Below, one piece after another: positions 13,526 to 21,837 of a stretch of 64,000 nt of DNA. Position numbers and translations under genes: made by a program. The notes under the pieces were generated by a model that ran no database searches, was not told where the DNA came from, and saw only the letters and a list, made by a program, of their open reading frames with translations. The DNA is from Asanoa ferruginea. Its GTDB lineage: Bacteria > Actinomycetota > Actinomycetes > Mycobacteriales > Micromonosporaceae. How positions within the stretch are numbered: position 1 is the first letter of the stretch; the number at the start of each line of letters is the position of its first letter. The DNA lies in NCBI RefSeq assembly GCF_003387075.1, contig NZ_QUMQ01000001.1, positions 1,488,001 to 1,552,000 on the forward strand. The letters are read 5' to 3'.

Positions 13526-15535
13526 TCACCACTGCGTCGGCGCTGGTGGCACCACGACCGGTGGGCGGTCGTCGCAGGTGATGGTGTTGGGCAGTTCCCA
13601 CGCGGCCAGCCATGGCCCGGTGGTGCCGCCGCCGTCGTTGCCACCGAGGTCGGTGACCGCGAACTCGGAACCGGTCGGCGGGAAGTTGAACGAACCGCAG
13701 TTGTTGATGCCGACCGCGCCCACGTTGCGGGCGTCGACGTTTTCGAACGTCGCGCCGCCCTTGGCCCGGGCGCTGAGCACCGAGGTGCCGGTGCCGTCGA
13801 CGCGGATGTCCTTGAAGTGCAGGTTGGTGATCGAGTAGAGGTCCTTCACGGGCCAGTCACTCACCAGCATGATCGCGTTGTAGGTGCTGTCGAGGTAGTG
13901 GTCGCCGGTCACCCGGATGTCCGCGTCGATGTTCTTCTCCAACGCGTAGATCCAGATGGCGCCGAGCCCGATGTTCCAGTTGAGCTCGTAGGTGCCGGCC
14001 CGCACCACGGTGTTGTCGGTGATCGACAGCTTGCCGGTGAACGCCACCGCGCCGAACCGTGAGCCGACCTGGATGCCGCTGCCCTCGCGGATCGGGTCCG
14101 CGATCAGGTTGGCCGACACCGTGTTGTCCTCACCGCCGTAGATGGCGATGCCGTTGGCCAGCGTCGGCGTCTGCACCGTGTTGTGGTCGAACGTGTTGCG
14201 CGCGTCGGCCGTCTTCTCCGACCACATCGCCAGGCCGTCGTCGCCGGTGTTGCGGATGAAGTTGTTGCGGACGACCGAGTTGGTGACTCCGATGTGGAAG
14301 TTGAGCGCGTCGGCGATCTGGTCGACGACGATGGTGTCGGTCACCTTCAGGTTGTTCATCGGGCCGTCGAACCAGAGCCCGACCTTGGTGTGCTGGATGT
14401 GCAACCCGTCGATGGTCGAGTCGCTCATCGCGCCGCCGATGCCGTTGACCTGGTCGGTGTCGATGCGCTCACGCACATCGCCTTCGATCGAGAAACCCGA
14501 CAGGTGTACGTTGCGGCTGCCGCCGTCGGCCGCGTCCTTGCCGTAGAAACCGACTCCGGTGTGGACAGAGCCGTCCGGCGCGGGCGGGTCGAGGGCGACC
14601 TCCTTGCCCTTGATCGTCGTATACCAGTTGCCGGCACCCTCGATCGTCACGTTGTCGACGATGATGTGTCGGTTGACCTGGTAGGTGCCCGGCGGCACAT
14701 ACACCTTGAGCCGGGCCAGCTTGGCCAGCGCGATCGCCTTCTCGAACGCCGGAGCGGAGTCCCGGCGACCCGTCGGGTCGGCGCCGAACAGCAGCACGTT
14801 GGACGCGAGCAGGTTGACGTGCGGCGCGCCGACCAACTCCGAGTCGAGCAGGTCGATGACGGTCCACGCGGCGGCCGTGCCCTTCGGCGCGGTCAGCCGG
14901 ACCTTGGCACCGGCCGGGTAGGTGCGGCCGAGCGCCAGCCGCTCCTCGTCGTAGAACTTCATCGGCCGGAACGGCTTGGTGATCACCGGGGTCGGCGTGG
15001 TGGCCGCCGGCACGCAGGCGCACTCGGTGATCCACCAGTCCGGGTGCAGTAGGTCGGCCTGCGGGTCGTTGGTGAACGGGTACTGGTTGTAGAGGTACGC
15101 GTACTCGGACGTGAGGGTCATGGTCTTCGACCCGCCGCCGTTGACCTTGACGTTCAAGGGTGCGCGGATGCCGCCACCGCCGGGCGCGTCCGGGATGCTG
15201 TAGCGCACGGTGATCGCGTTCGCGGCGGCCGGCAGCGTGAACTCGACATACTGCCCTGGCTGGAGTCGCACGGCTGAGCGGCCCGAAGCCTCCGCGGGCA
15301 GCGTGTAGGCGGTCCGGTCGGGGCCGATCTTCGTGCCATTGGTGACGGCGTTCTCGGCTTCCTGCTCGAGGAAGTTGACGTTGGCGCCCCGCCCGGCGAC
15401 CAGCGCCGGGTCGAGCGCGGCCCGGGTGACGACCGGCGCCGCGCTGGCGCTGGCGGGGCCCGCGATGCCGGCGACGCCGAGGCCAACAGCGGCGACGGTC
15501 GCGACGGCCAGCAAACGAGGTGGTGTCCGTGACAT
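13526..15535 (-). CDS. Secreted GH87-like glycanase (mycodextranase/alpha-1,3-glucanase type)
   Basis: 669 residues from ATG 15535. Signal peptide MSRTPPRLLAVATVAAVGLG with cut near AGPASASAAP. An N-terminal CBM35-like domain (about 40-150, FLEQEAENAV, YVEFTLPAAANAITVRYSIP) is followed by a right-handed beta-helix: LFGADPTGRRDSAPAFEKAI, VYVPPGTYQVNRHIIVDNVT, then repeated N-x-I rungs (VRNNFIRNTGDDGLAMWSE, ANGIAIYGGEDNTVSANLI). The GDDGLAMWS segment carries acidic residues typical of the active site. Architecture matches actinobacterial mycodextranases that cut alpha-glucans. Expressed alone between a palindromic promoter and a strong terminator. Confidence 0.8.
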   Translation of the reverse strand: MSRTPPRLLAVATVAAVGLGVAGIAGPASASAAPVVTRAALDPALVAGRGANVNFLEQEAENAVTNGTKIGPDRTAYTLPAEASGRSAVRLQPGQYVEFTLPAAANAITVRYSIPDAPGGGGIRAPLNVKVNGGGSKTMTLTSEYAYLYNQYPFTNDPQADLLHPDWWITECACVPAATTPTPVITKPFRPMKFYDEERLALGRTYPAGAKVRLTAPKGTAAAWTVIDLLDSELVGAPHVNLLASNVLLFGADPTGRRDSAPAFEKAIALAKLARLKVYVPPGTYQVNRHIIVDNVTIEGAGNWYTTIKGKEVALDPPAPDGSVHTGVGFYGKDAADGGSRNVHLSGFSIEGDVRERIDTDQVNGIGGAMSDSTIDGLHIQHTKVGLWFDGPMNNLKVTDTIVVDQIADALNFHIGVTNSVVRNNFIRNTGDDGLAMWSEKTADARNTFDHNTVQTPTLANGIAIYGGEDNTVSANLIADPIREGSGIQVGSRFGAVAFTGKLSITDNTVVRAGTYELNWNIGLGAIWIYALEKNIDADIRVTGDHYLDSTYNAIMLVSDWPVKDLYSITNLHFKDIRVDGTGTSVLSARAKGGATFENVDARNVGAVGINNCGSFNFPPTGSEFAVTDLGGNDGGGTTGPWLAAWELPNTITCDDRPPVVVPPAPTQW

Positions 15536-15571
15536 CAAGGACTCGTTTCTGTAGCGAGATAAGGAGATGGG

Positions 15572-15608
15572 GACCCTGACCTTAGGGTCATCGATATCTG
15601 CCACACAA
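15572..15608 (-). promoter_or_regulatory. Promoter and operator of glycanase gene
   Basis: Minus strand: TTGTGT (15603-15608), 18-bp spacer, TAAGGT (15579-15584). The -10 box lies within a perfect inverted repeat GACCCT-N6-AGGGTC (15572-15577 and 15584-15589), a likely repressor site. Confidence 0.5.
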
Positions 15609-15676
15609 GAGCCTGTCGATTAATTTCGGCCTCTTGCACGACGCTTCCATCGTCCGATCAGCTTCTTGCGAATGCA

Positions 15677-15698
15677 CCCGCGGGCTTACGTCCGCGGG
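15677..15698. promoter_or_regulatory. Inverted repeat upstream of kinase gene
   Basis: CCCGCGG (15677-15683) and CCGCGGG (15692-15698), 8-bp spacer, 40-60 bp before the kinase start. Could be a binding site for the adjacent response regulator; position is the only argument. Confidence 0.3.
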
Positions 15699-15724
15699 CC
15701 GACGCGCTCCGAGCTGCGGATACC

Positions 15725-15730
15725 TAGCAT
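15725..15730 (+). promoter_or_regulatory. -10 box of leaderless kinase gene
   Basis: TAGCAT, 7 nt before ATG at 15738, no ribosome site in between. Confidence 0.5.
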
Positions 15731-15737
15731 CGGCGGC

Positions 15738-16883
15738 ATGGAAGCCACGCTGACCCGCCCAGCCGACCACCGGTTCCCTTCGGCCGTCATGTCCTGGGTC
15801 GTGCTCGCCGCCTACCCGCTCGCGATATCCCTCGCGGTCGCGTTCGGCACCGGCCCTAACATCACGGGCCCCGCGACGGTGCTGCCGGTCCTGGTCCTCG
15901 CCCTCCCCGCGCTCCTGCTACCTCGCTGGCCGCTGGTCGGTTTCGCCGGCCTGCTGCTCGGCGTCGTCGGGCTGGCCCCGCTCAACATCACCGGGGTGGT
16001 CGGCTTCGCGCAGGCGGTGGTCCTCGACGTCGCGGTCGCTTACATCGCGGCGACCCGGTCGCGGCTGGCCACCGCCGGCGCCGTGGTTTCCACCCTGGTG
16101 GCCGAGGCCGCGGCCGCCACGCTCTACCTCAACGCGGACCAGAGCAGCTCCTACGTCAACGTGCTGATCGCCTTGCTGCTCGGCGTCGTGGTCGCCTGGC
16201 TGGCCGGCACCGCCGTGCGGCAGCGCCGCGACTACCGCACCGCGCTGCTCACCCAGGCCGCCGCCGAAGCGGTCACCCACGAGCGGCTGCGCATCGCCCG
16301 CGACCTGCACGACCAGGTCGCGCACAGCATGGGCGTCATCGCGATCCAGGCGGGCGTCGGCCGGCGCGTGATCGACACCCAGCCGGAGGAGGCGCGCCGA
16401 GCCCTGGACCGGATCGAGACCGCGAGCCGGGAGACGCTCGCCGGGCTGCGCCGCACGCTGGTCGCCCTGCGCCGCAGCGACTCCGAGCCGGCCACGACCG
16501 CGACCACCGGCCTCGCCGAGCTCGACCAGCTCGTCGCGACGACCGAAGCCGCCGGCGTCCGAGCACAGGTGCGGATCGAGGGCGAGCCACGGGTGCTGCC
16601 GCCCGACATCGACCTGGCCGCCTACCGGATCATCCAGGAAGCGCTCACGAACGTCGTGCGACACGCAAACACCGAAAACTGCACAATCATCATCGAATAC
16701 GGGCTACCCGCACTCACCATCGAAGTAATCGATGCCGGCCGGGGCGGCGTCGACAGCGGCACCGGCTATGGCATACCAGGGATGAAGGAACGGGCCACCC
16801 TGCTCGGCGGCGAGCTGACCGCCGGACCGGCGCCCGAGGGCGGTTTCCGGGTCCACGCCACGCTGCCGGTCGAGCCCGCGTGA
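15738..16883 (+). CDS. Sensor histidine kinase (HisKA_3/NarL partner)
   Basis: 381 residues. Four to five membrane helices fill residues 15-155 with hardly any extracellular domain, so it probably senses membrane state or a ligand within the membrane. The HisKA_3 dimerisation helix ERLRIARDLHDQVAHSMGVI carries the phospho-acceptor His191. A short HATPase domain follows: YRIIQEALTNVVRHANTENC (N box) and GYGIPGMKERATLLGG (G box). It should phosphorylate the response regulator encoded by the 4-bp overlapping next gene. Confidence 0.92.
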   Translation: MEATLTRPADHRFPSAVMSWVVLAAYPLAISLAVAFGTGPNITGPATVLPVLVLALPALLLPRWPLVGFAGLLLGVVGLAPLNITGVVGFAQAVVLDVAVAYIAATRSRLATAGAVVSTLVAEAAAATLYLNADQSSSYVNVLIALLLGVVVAWLAGTAVRQRRDYRTALLTQAAAEAVTHERLRIARDLHDQVAHSMGVIAIQAGVGRRVIDTQPEEARRALDRIETASRETLAGLRRTLVALRRSDSEPATTATTGLAELDQLVATTEAAGVRAQVRIEGEPRVLPPDIDLAAYRIIQEALTNVVRHANTENCTIIIEYGLPALTIEVIDAGRGGVDSGTGYGIPGMKERATLLGGELTAGPAPEGGFRVHATLPVEPA

Positions 16884-17542
16884 GCGTCCGCGTGCTGCTC
16901 GCCGACGACCAGCCGCTGGTCCGCGCCGGCCTGCGGGTGCTGATCGCCGACACACCCGACCTCCAGGTGGTCGGCGAGGCCGGCACCGGCATCCAGGCCG
17001 TCGCCCTGACCCGAGAGCTCGACCCGGACGTGGTGGTGATGGACATCCGGATGCCGGCGATGGACGGCATCGCGGCCACCCGCATGATCGTCGAGGGCGG
17101 CGCGGCGGCTCGGGTGATCATGTTGACCACGTTCGACGACGACGACAACGTCTACGGCGCGTTGCGGGCCGGCGCCAGCGGCTTCCTGGTCAAGGACATG
17201 GCGCTGGACGACATCCTGGACGCGGTGCGGGTGGTCGCCGCCGGCGACGCGCTGATCGCGCCGAGCGTCACCCGGCGGCTGATCGCCGAGTTCGCCGGCC
17301 GTCCGGTGGCGGCGAGCCCGGCCCGGCCGCTCGCCGTGACCGGCATCACCGAGCGGGAGCGGGAGGTGCTGACGCTGGTCGGCCAGGGGCTGTCCAACAC
17401 CGAGATCGCCCAGCGGCTGACCATCAGCGTGGCCACGGCGAAGACCCATGTCGCCCGGCTGTTCACAAAGCTCGACGCGCGGGACCGCGTACACCTGGTG
17501 ATCATGGCTTATGAAATGGGTCTGGTGGCGCCATCGCGCTGA
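16880..17542 (+). CDS. NarL/FixJ-type response regulator
   Basis: 220 residues, GTG start overlapping the kinase stop as GTGA. Receiver domain 1-120: LLADDQPLVRAGLRV with the acidic pair, phospho-acceptor Asp55 in VVVMDIRMPAMDGI, Thr in VIMLTTFDDDD and Lys in GFLVKDM. C-terminal LuxR HTH 150-215: ITEREREVLTLVGQGLSNTE, IAQRLTISVATAKTHVARLF. Receives phosphate from the upstream kinase and regulates unknown genes. Confidence 0.94.
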   Translation: MSVRVLLADDQPLVRAGLRVLIADTPDLQVVGEAGTGIQAVALTRELDPDVVVMDIRMPAMDGIAATRMIVEGGAAARVIMLTTFDDDDNVYGALRAGASGFLVKDMALDDILDAVRVVAAGDALIAPSVTRRLIAEFAGRPVAASPARPLAVTGITEREREVLTLVGQGLSNTEIAQRLTISVATAKTHVARLFTKLDARDRVHLVIMAYEMGLVAPSR

Positions 17543-17564
17543 CGCGGTTTATGGTGGATACCGC

Positions 17565-17653
17565 CGGTCGAGAGGCGCTGCGACGGACCAGATCCGCCAC
17601 GCTCGACTGGACTCTTGATTCTCAAGGGCGCCTCCTGACCCAGGAGGTGCCTT
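17565..17653 (+). promoter_or_regulatory. Candidate SAH riboswitch before ahcY
   Basis: The sequence ggtcGAGAGGCGCTGCGACgg and the rest of the leader fit the S-adenosylhomocysteine aptamer: P1 between GAGGCGC (17572-17578) and GCGCCTC (17628-17634); a pseudoknot between GTCGAG (17567-17572) and CTCGAC (17602-17607); the conserved GCGCTGCGAC after the first strand; a small hairpin CTTGA-TTC-TCAAG (17614-17626). The 3' P1 strand runs into CCTCCTG (17631-17637), which can instead pair with CAGGAGG (17641-17647), the ribosome site of ahcY. Ligand binding would favour P1 and free the ribosome site, giving an ON switch, as known for the SAH class. Confidence 0.8.
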
Positions 17654-19102
17654 TTGCACGTCCAGAATCGCAATGGTGTCGAGTTCGCCGTGCGCGACCT
17701 CGACCTGGCCGCGGCCGGCCGTCACCAGATCCGGCTCGCCGAGCACGAGATGCCGGGCCTGATGGCGCTGCGCCGCGAGTTCGCCGCCAAGCAGCCGCTG
17801 CGCGGCGCCCGCATCGCCGGCTCGCTGCACATGACCGTCCAGACCGCGGTGCTGATCGAGACGCTCGTCGCGCTCGGCGCCGACGTGCGGTGGGTGTCCT
17901 GCAACATCTTCTCCACACAGGACGAGGCGGCGGCCGCGGTCGTCGTCGGTCCGGAGGGCACGGTCGACGCGCCCGCCGGCACCCCGGTGTTCGCCTGGAA
18001 GGGCGAGACGCTGGAGGAATACTGGTGGTGCACGATGCGGCTGTTCGAGTTCGCTGACGGCCAGGGCCCCAACCTGATCGTCGACGACGGCGGCGACGCC
18101 ACGCTGCTGGTGCACAAGGGCGTCGACTTCGAGGCGGCCGGCACCGTTCCCGCGGCCACCGAAGACGACCACGAGGAATACCGGCTGATCCTCGAGACCC
18201 TGCGCGGCAGCCTGACCGCCGACCCGCAGCGGTTCACCCGGATCGCGGCCGGGATGCGTGGTGTCTCAGAGGAGACCACCACCGGCGTGACTCGCCTCTA
18301 CGAGCTGGCCCGCGGCGGCCGGCTGCTGTTCCCGGCGATCAACGTCAACGACTCGGTCACGAAGTCGAAGTTCGACAACAAATACGGCATCCGGCACTCG
18401 CTGATCGACGGCCTCAACCGGGCCACCGACGTGATGCTCGGCGGCAAGCTGGCCGTCGTCTGCGGCTACGGTGACGTGGGCAAGGGTGCGGCCGAGTCGC
18501 TGCGCGGCCAGGGCGCCCGCGTCGTGGTCACCGAGATCGACCCGATCTGCGCGTTGCAGGCGGCGATGGACGGCCTCCAGGTCGTCGAGCTCGACGACGT
18601 GATCGATCAGGGCGACATCTTCATCACCACGACCGGTGGCGTCGACATCATCCTCGCCGAGCAGATGGCGCGGATGAAGCACAACGCGATCGTCGGCAAC
18701 GTCGGCCACTTCGACAACGAGATCGACATGGCCGGCCTCGCACGGGTGCCGGGCATCGTCAAGACCGAGGTCAAGCCGCAGGTGCACGAGTGGCAGTTCC
18801 CCGACGGGCACTCGATCCTGGTGCTCTCCGAGGGCCGCCTGATGAACCTCGGCAACGCGACCGGGCACCCGAGCTTCGTGATGTCGAGCTCGTTCGCCAA
18901 CCAGGTGCTGGCCCAGCTCGAGCTGTGGCAGGGCGAATACGCCAACGAGGTCTTCACGCTGCCGAAGCACCTCGACGAGAAGGTGGCCCGGCTGCACCTC
19001 GACGCGCTCGGCGTGCGGCTCAGCACCCTCAGCAAGAAGCAGGCGGAATACCTCGGCCTGCACGTCGAGGGTCCCTACAAGCCCGAGCACTACCGCTACT
19101 GA
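17654..19102 (+). CDS. ahcY: S-adenosylhomocysteine hydrolase
   Basis: 482 residues. Splits S-adenosylhomocysteine to adenosine and homocysteine, clearing the inhibitory product of SAM-dependent methylation; cytosolic, NAD-dependent tetramer. Visible signatures: [55 protein letters not shown], the NAD site [22 protein letters not shown] near 320, [13 protein letters not shown], and the C-terminal signature KPEHYRY. Start TTG 17654, 6 nt after AGGAGGT; this SD is inside the riboswitch-like expression platform. Monocistronic, with a terminator after the stop. Confidence 0.96.
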   Translation: MHVQNRNGVEFAVRDLDLAAAGRHQIRLAEHEMPGLMALRREFAAKQPLRGARIAGSLHMTVQTAVLIETLVALGADVRWVSCNIFSTQDEAAAAVVVGPEGTVDAPAGTPVFAWKGETLEEYWWCTMRLFEFADGQGPNLIVDDGGDATLLVHKGVDFEAAGTVPAATEDDHEEYRLILETLRGSLTADPQRFTRIAAGMRGVSEETTTGVTRLYELARGGRLLFPAINVNDSVTKSKFDNKYGIRHSLIDGLNRATDVMLGGKLAVVCGYGDVGKGAAESLRGQGARVVVTEIDPICALQAAMDGLQVVELDDVIDQGDIFITTTGGVDIILAEQMARMKHNAIVGNVGHFDNEIDMAGLARVPGIVKTEVKPQVHEWQFPDGHSILVLSEGRLMNLGNATGHPSFVMSSSFANQVLAQLELWQGEYANEVFTLPKHLDEKVARLHLDALGVRLSTLSKKQAEYLGLHVEGPYKPEHYRY

Positions 19103-19111
19103 TCGACGCCG

Positions 19112-19146
19112 CGCCCGCCCGGGTCCACATCGGACCCGGGTGGGTG
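19112..19146. terminator. Bidirectional terminator
   Basis: 15-bp stem CGCCCGCCCGGGTCC (19112-19126) and GGACCCGGGTGGGTG (19132-19146) with two G-T pairs and loop ACATC, filling the gap between convergent ahcY and the caspase-EAL gene. Confidence 0.8.
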
Positions 19147-21420
19147 TCAGGCTGTTCTGCGTTCGTCTCGACGGTCGGCCGCATAGCCGCGCTCGAGGTC
19201 GCCGCGCACCAGGGCGGCGATCCGCTCGCGCATCTCGCGACCCATCTCCCGTTTGATGACCGGAGACGGCCGTTCGCCGGTGATGTAGCCCTGGACGTGC
19301 CGGATCCCGATCCCGTAGATCTCTTTCAGCGTGATCGGCGAGTCGTCTTCGACGCCCTCCACGACGACGCTGCGGCCGACCGCCGCGTGGCCGAGCGTGA
19401 CCGGCTGCCGGGCGACGCTCGCCACCAGCGCCAACTCCTGATAGGCCGAGGGGTGACGCAGCAGCGCCCGGTCGACCTTGATCTGGGTGAGCGGCAACTC
19501 CGCCATCCGCGACACCGACGAGTGGCCCACGCCGAAGTCGTCGACCGCGAAGCGGATGTCGAGGCGGTCGGCGATCGCCACCAGCCGCTGATGGAAGTAG
19601 GCCAGCGAGTCGTCGCCCCAGGCCTCGTAGATGCGCGGTGCGATCGGGTCCTGCTCCGAGATCTCCAGCGTGACCGCGCTCGGTCGCAGTCCCGCGCCGG
19701 CGATCGTCCGCTGCACCTCGTCTACATAGGATTCGTTCAACAGCGATCGCACGGCCACGTTGATCGAGACCGGCCGCGGTGCTCCCTCGTTGTCGCCGAA
19801 ACAGCTCAGGTGCGCTTCGTCGTAGGACTCGATGGCCTTTCGCAGGATGGCCTTGTCGCGCTCGACGACGAACGTGTCGCCCCAGACGTGTGCGAGCCGG
19901 ATCAGGTCGACCGGCGCCCGCGGATCCGCGGCGTTCAGCCGGGCCAGCGCCTCGTAGCTGTGGATCTCGACCTGGCGGGGCAGCCGGTCGATGGTGACGA
20001 TGGGCTGGAACACCATCGAGAACGAACCGAGGATCTTGCGGTAGAGCTCGAAGCAGCGGTCGTAGAGGCGCGCCGGTAGTCGGCCGAAGCTCTGGCGCAG
20101 CCCGGTGAGCACCTCGATCTCGCCCTTCTCGACCGGCCCACTGAGATCGATGCGCCAGACCGTCTCCAGGATCCGGGCCAGCGGCTCACCCATGTCGAGC
20201 AGGTTCTGCGCCGGGTTGACCACGACCAGCACCAGCGTGCTGGCCATGCCCTGGCGCAGCGGGACGCACAACACCCGGCCGGCAGCCCCGCCGTCGAGGA
20301 CGCGGGCGGTCCCGGCGTGCTCGGTGCGCCGCAGGAGATGGTGCAGGTCGTCTTCGTGGAAATGCTTGGTCGCCGAGATCGTGCGGAACGTCGAGCCGGC
20401 GTATTCGAGCAGCGCCGCGGCGTCGGCGCGCATCGCGGCACACAGCAACTCGGCCTTGTCGTTGTTGGGCACGGCCCGCTGGCCTTCGCTCGTCGCACCG
20501 AAAGCGCCGGTCGTCGACGAGGTGCCGGGCCGGGCCGTCGAGGGGTGGGGCGGGAAGATCTGACTCAGCAGGTCGATGATCGCCGGCGCCGACCTTTCGA
20601 GCGGGTTCTCCAGCGGCACGATCCGCACATCGGCGGGCAGCGGGTCCGACATGGACACACCGGCGCCGGTGGCGGCGCGTCCCGGTCGGGTCAGCACCTT
20701 CGTCGCGCCCCACGACTGCACGAACTGGCCCGGCTTGGGGTCGATGTCCTGACCGACCACGTAGTCGGCCATCCGGCCGAACGTCACCCGACCCTCGTCG
20801 TCGGCGGCCTTGCCGTTGAGTGCGTCGAGGATGTGCCTGGTGACCAGGCCGTGGCCGACCGACTCGTGCTCGCGGGCGCTGCCCTCGGTCGGTGCCGACA
20901 TCAGCAGGCTGTGCTGCTTGGAATGCCTACCGCTGATCGGCATCATCTCGATCTGCTGCGGATGACCGTCGAGATCGGACCCGGCCCGGCAGCAGTCGAG
21001 GATGAGGAACGCGGTGCCCTTGAACTTGTCGAGGACGTCACCGCGCAGGAACGCCATCCGCAGGCCCTCGTCGGGGTGCTCGCGCAGCGTCGCCCGCCGC
21101 AGGTCCGGCGTCACCAGGTAGTCGTCGACGACGCCGTTCCAGTCGGCGGTCAGCGCGTGGCCGGCGAAGTAGATCAGCAGCGTGTCGGAGCGGGTGGACT
21201 CGATCGCGATCGTGCGCAACAGGCTCCGCAGGCTCCAGGCGTCGGCCTTGTCGCCGATGCGGAGAAACGCGGTCGCGGGGTCGAACGTACCCGTGTCGGG
21301 GTCGGTCAGCACTTCGTGCACGGCGCGCGCGTCACTCTCGGCGTAACGCAGGCTCGGCAACGCGACGTCCGCGTCAGACCTGTTCACGCCGATGACTACC
21401 GCTGTGCGCCGACCATCCAT
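19147..21420 (-). CDS. Caspase-like (C14) and EAL domain fusion protein
   Basis: 757 residues from ATG 21420, preferred over GTG 21435 because GGAGG lies 8 nt before it. Residues 5-230 form a caspase-like domain: TAVVIGVNRSDADVALPSLR, catalytic His88 in LLIYFAGHAL and Cys144 in LILDCCRAG, then HSLLMSAPTEGSAREHE. Residues ~467-735 form an EAL domain with the catalytic set intact: FQPIV, YEALAR, VSINVAVRSLL, LEISEQDP, VDDFGVGHSS, IKVDRAL, VVVEGVED, VQGYITG. The middle 240-460 is unassigned. Predicted to combine a cysteine protease with c-di-GMP hydrolysis or sensing; soluble, no membrane segment. Divergent from the DUF4331 cluster. Confidence 0.88.
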   Translation of the reverse strand: MDGRRTAVVIGVNRSDADVALPSLRYAESDARAVHEVLTDPDTGTFDPATAFLRIGDKADAWSLRSLLRTIAIESTRSDTLLIYFAGHALTADWNGVVDDYLVTPDLRRATLREHPDEGLRMAFLRGDVLDKFKGTAFLILDCCRAGSDLDGHPQQIEMMPISGRHSKQHSLLMSAPTEGSAREHESVGHGLVTRHILDALNGKAADDEGRVTFGRMADYVVGQDIDPKPGQFVQSWGATKVLTRPGRAATGAGVSMSDPLPADVRIVPLENPLERSAPAIIDLLSQIFPPHPSTARPGTSSTTGAFGATSEGQRAVPNNDKAELLCAAMRADAAALLEYAGSTFRTISATKHFHEDDLHHLLRRTEHAGTARVLDGGAAGRVLCVPLRQGMASTLVLVVVNPAQNLLDMGEPLARILETVWRIDLSGPVEKGEIEVLTGLRQSFGRLPARLYDRCFELYRKILGSFSMVFQPIVTIDRLPRQVEIHSYEALARLNAADPRAPVDLIRLAHVWGDTFVVERDKAILRKAIESYDEAHLSCFGDNEGAPRPVSINVAVRSLLNESYVDEVQRTIAGAGLRPSAVTLEISEQDPIAPRIYEAWGDDSLAYFHQRLVAIADRLDIRFAVDDFGVGHSSVSRMAELPLTQIKVDRALLRHPSAYQELALVASVARQPVTLGHAAVGRSVVVEGVEDDSPITLKEIYGIGIRHVQGYITGERPSPVIKREMGREMRERIAALVRGDLERGYAADRRDERRTA

Positions 21421-21837
21421 GGGCACCGCCTCCACGCTGCCGCCACCCGGTTACTCTCCGTGCCGACCAAGATTCCCGGTGGCCAGAGGTCATGGTGCAG
21501 GGGTCGTGATACGAAAACAACTCGGCGCCGGACGGCTCGCGGGCATTGCTGGCCAACGGCCAGGTGGCGGATATCCAGGCGAGCGCACCATACGCGTACT
21601 TTGCCGATTTCTGAGTGTCCTAACTGTGCGGATAATCGACTTCGCCGGCATCGCCCGAGATCTTGGCATTCGCAGATGCTGCCAACACCTCTGGGCAGGC
21701 GTAACCCTCTGCAACCGCGGCTATTCGGAGCCGCCGTCGTACCGGATGGGTCAGTGACCGGAACCCGACTCCTACCCATCCACCGGCATGGGCAGCCGCG
21801 AAGTCCTCGCGCAGGCACCCCTGACGGGAGGACAGAG
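21421..21837. other. Divergent intergenic region, 400 bp
   Basis: Separates the caspase-EAL gene from the DUF4331 gene. Besides a candidate ECF promoter at 21776-21804 no reading frame or hairpin stands out; part of it (about 21590-21720) is less GC-rich than the genes. Confidence 0.5.
21776..21804 (+). promoter_or_regulatory. Candidate SigK-type promoter
   Basis: CCATCC (21776-21781), 17-bp spacer, CGAAGT (21799-21804), 33 nt before the DUF4331 start. Mycobacterial SigK promoters have CCATCC and CCGAAT with 16-17 bp between; the -35 is exact, the -10 only similar. A SigK-like gene lies in the same cluster. Confidence 0.35.

Noticed and set aside
13246-13644. Long N-terminal extension of the zinc-ribbon protein
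   Set aside because: Translation is disordered with poor codon bias, and a strong GGAGGTGAC precedes GTG at 13245.
17628-17655. Simple intrinsic terminator after the response-regulator gene
   Set aside because: The hairpin and TTTT look like one, but its right arm is the ahcY ribosome site and its left arm also pairs with the aptamer-like sequence upstream, so a riboswitch expression platform explains it better.
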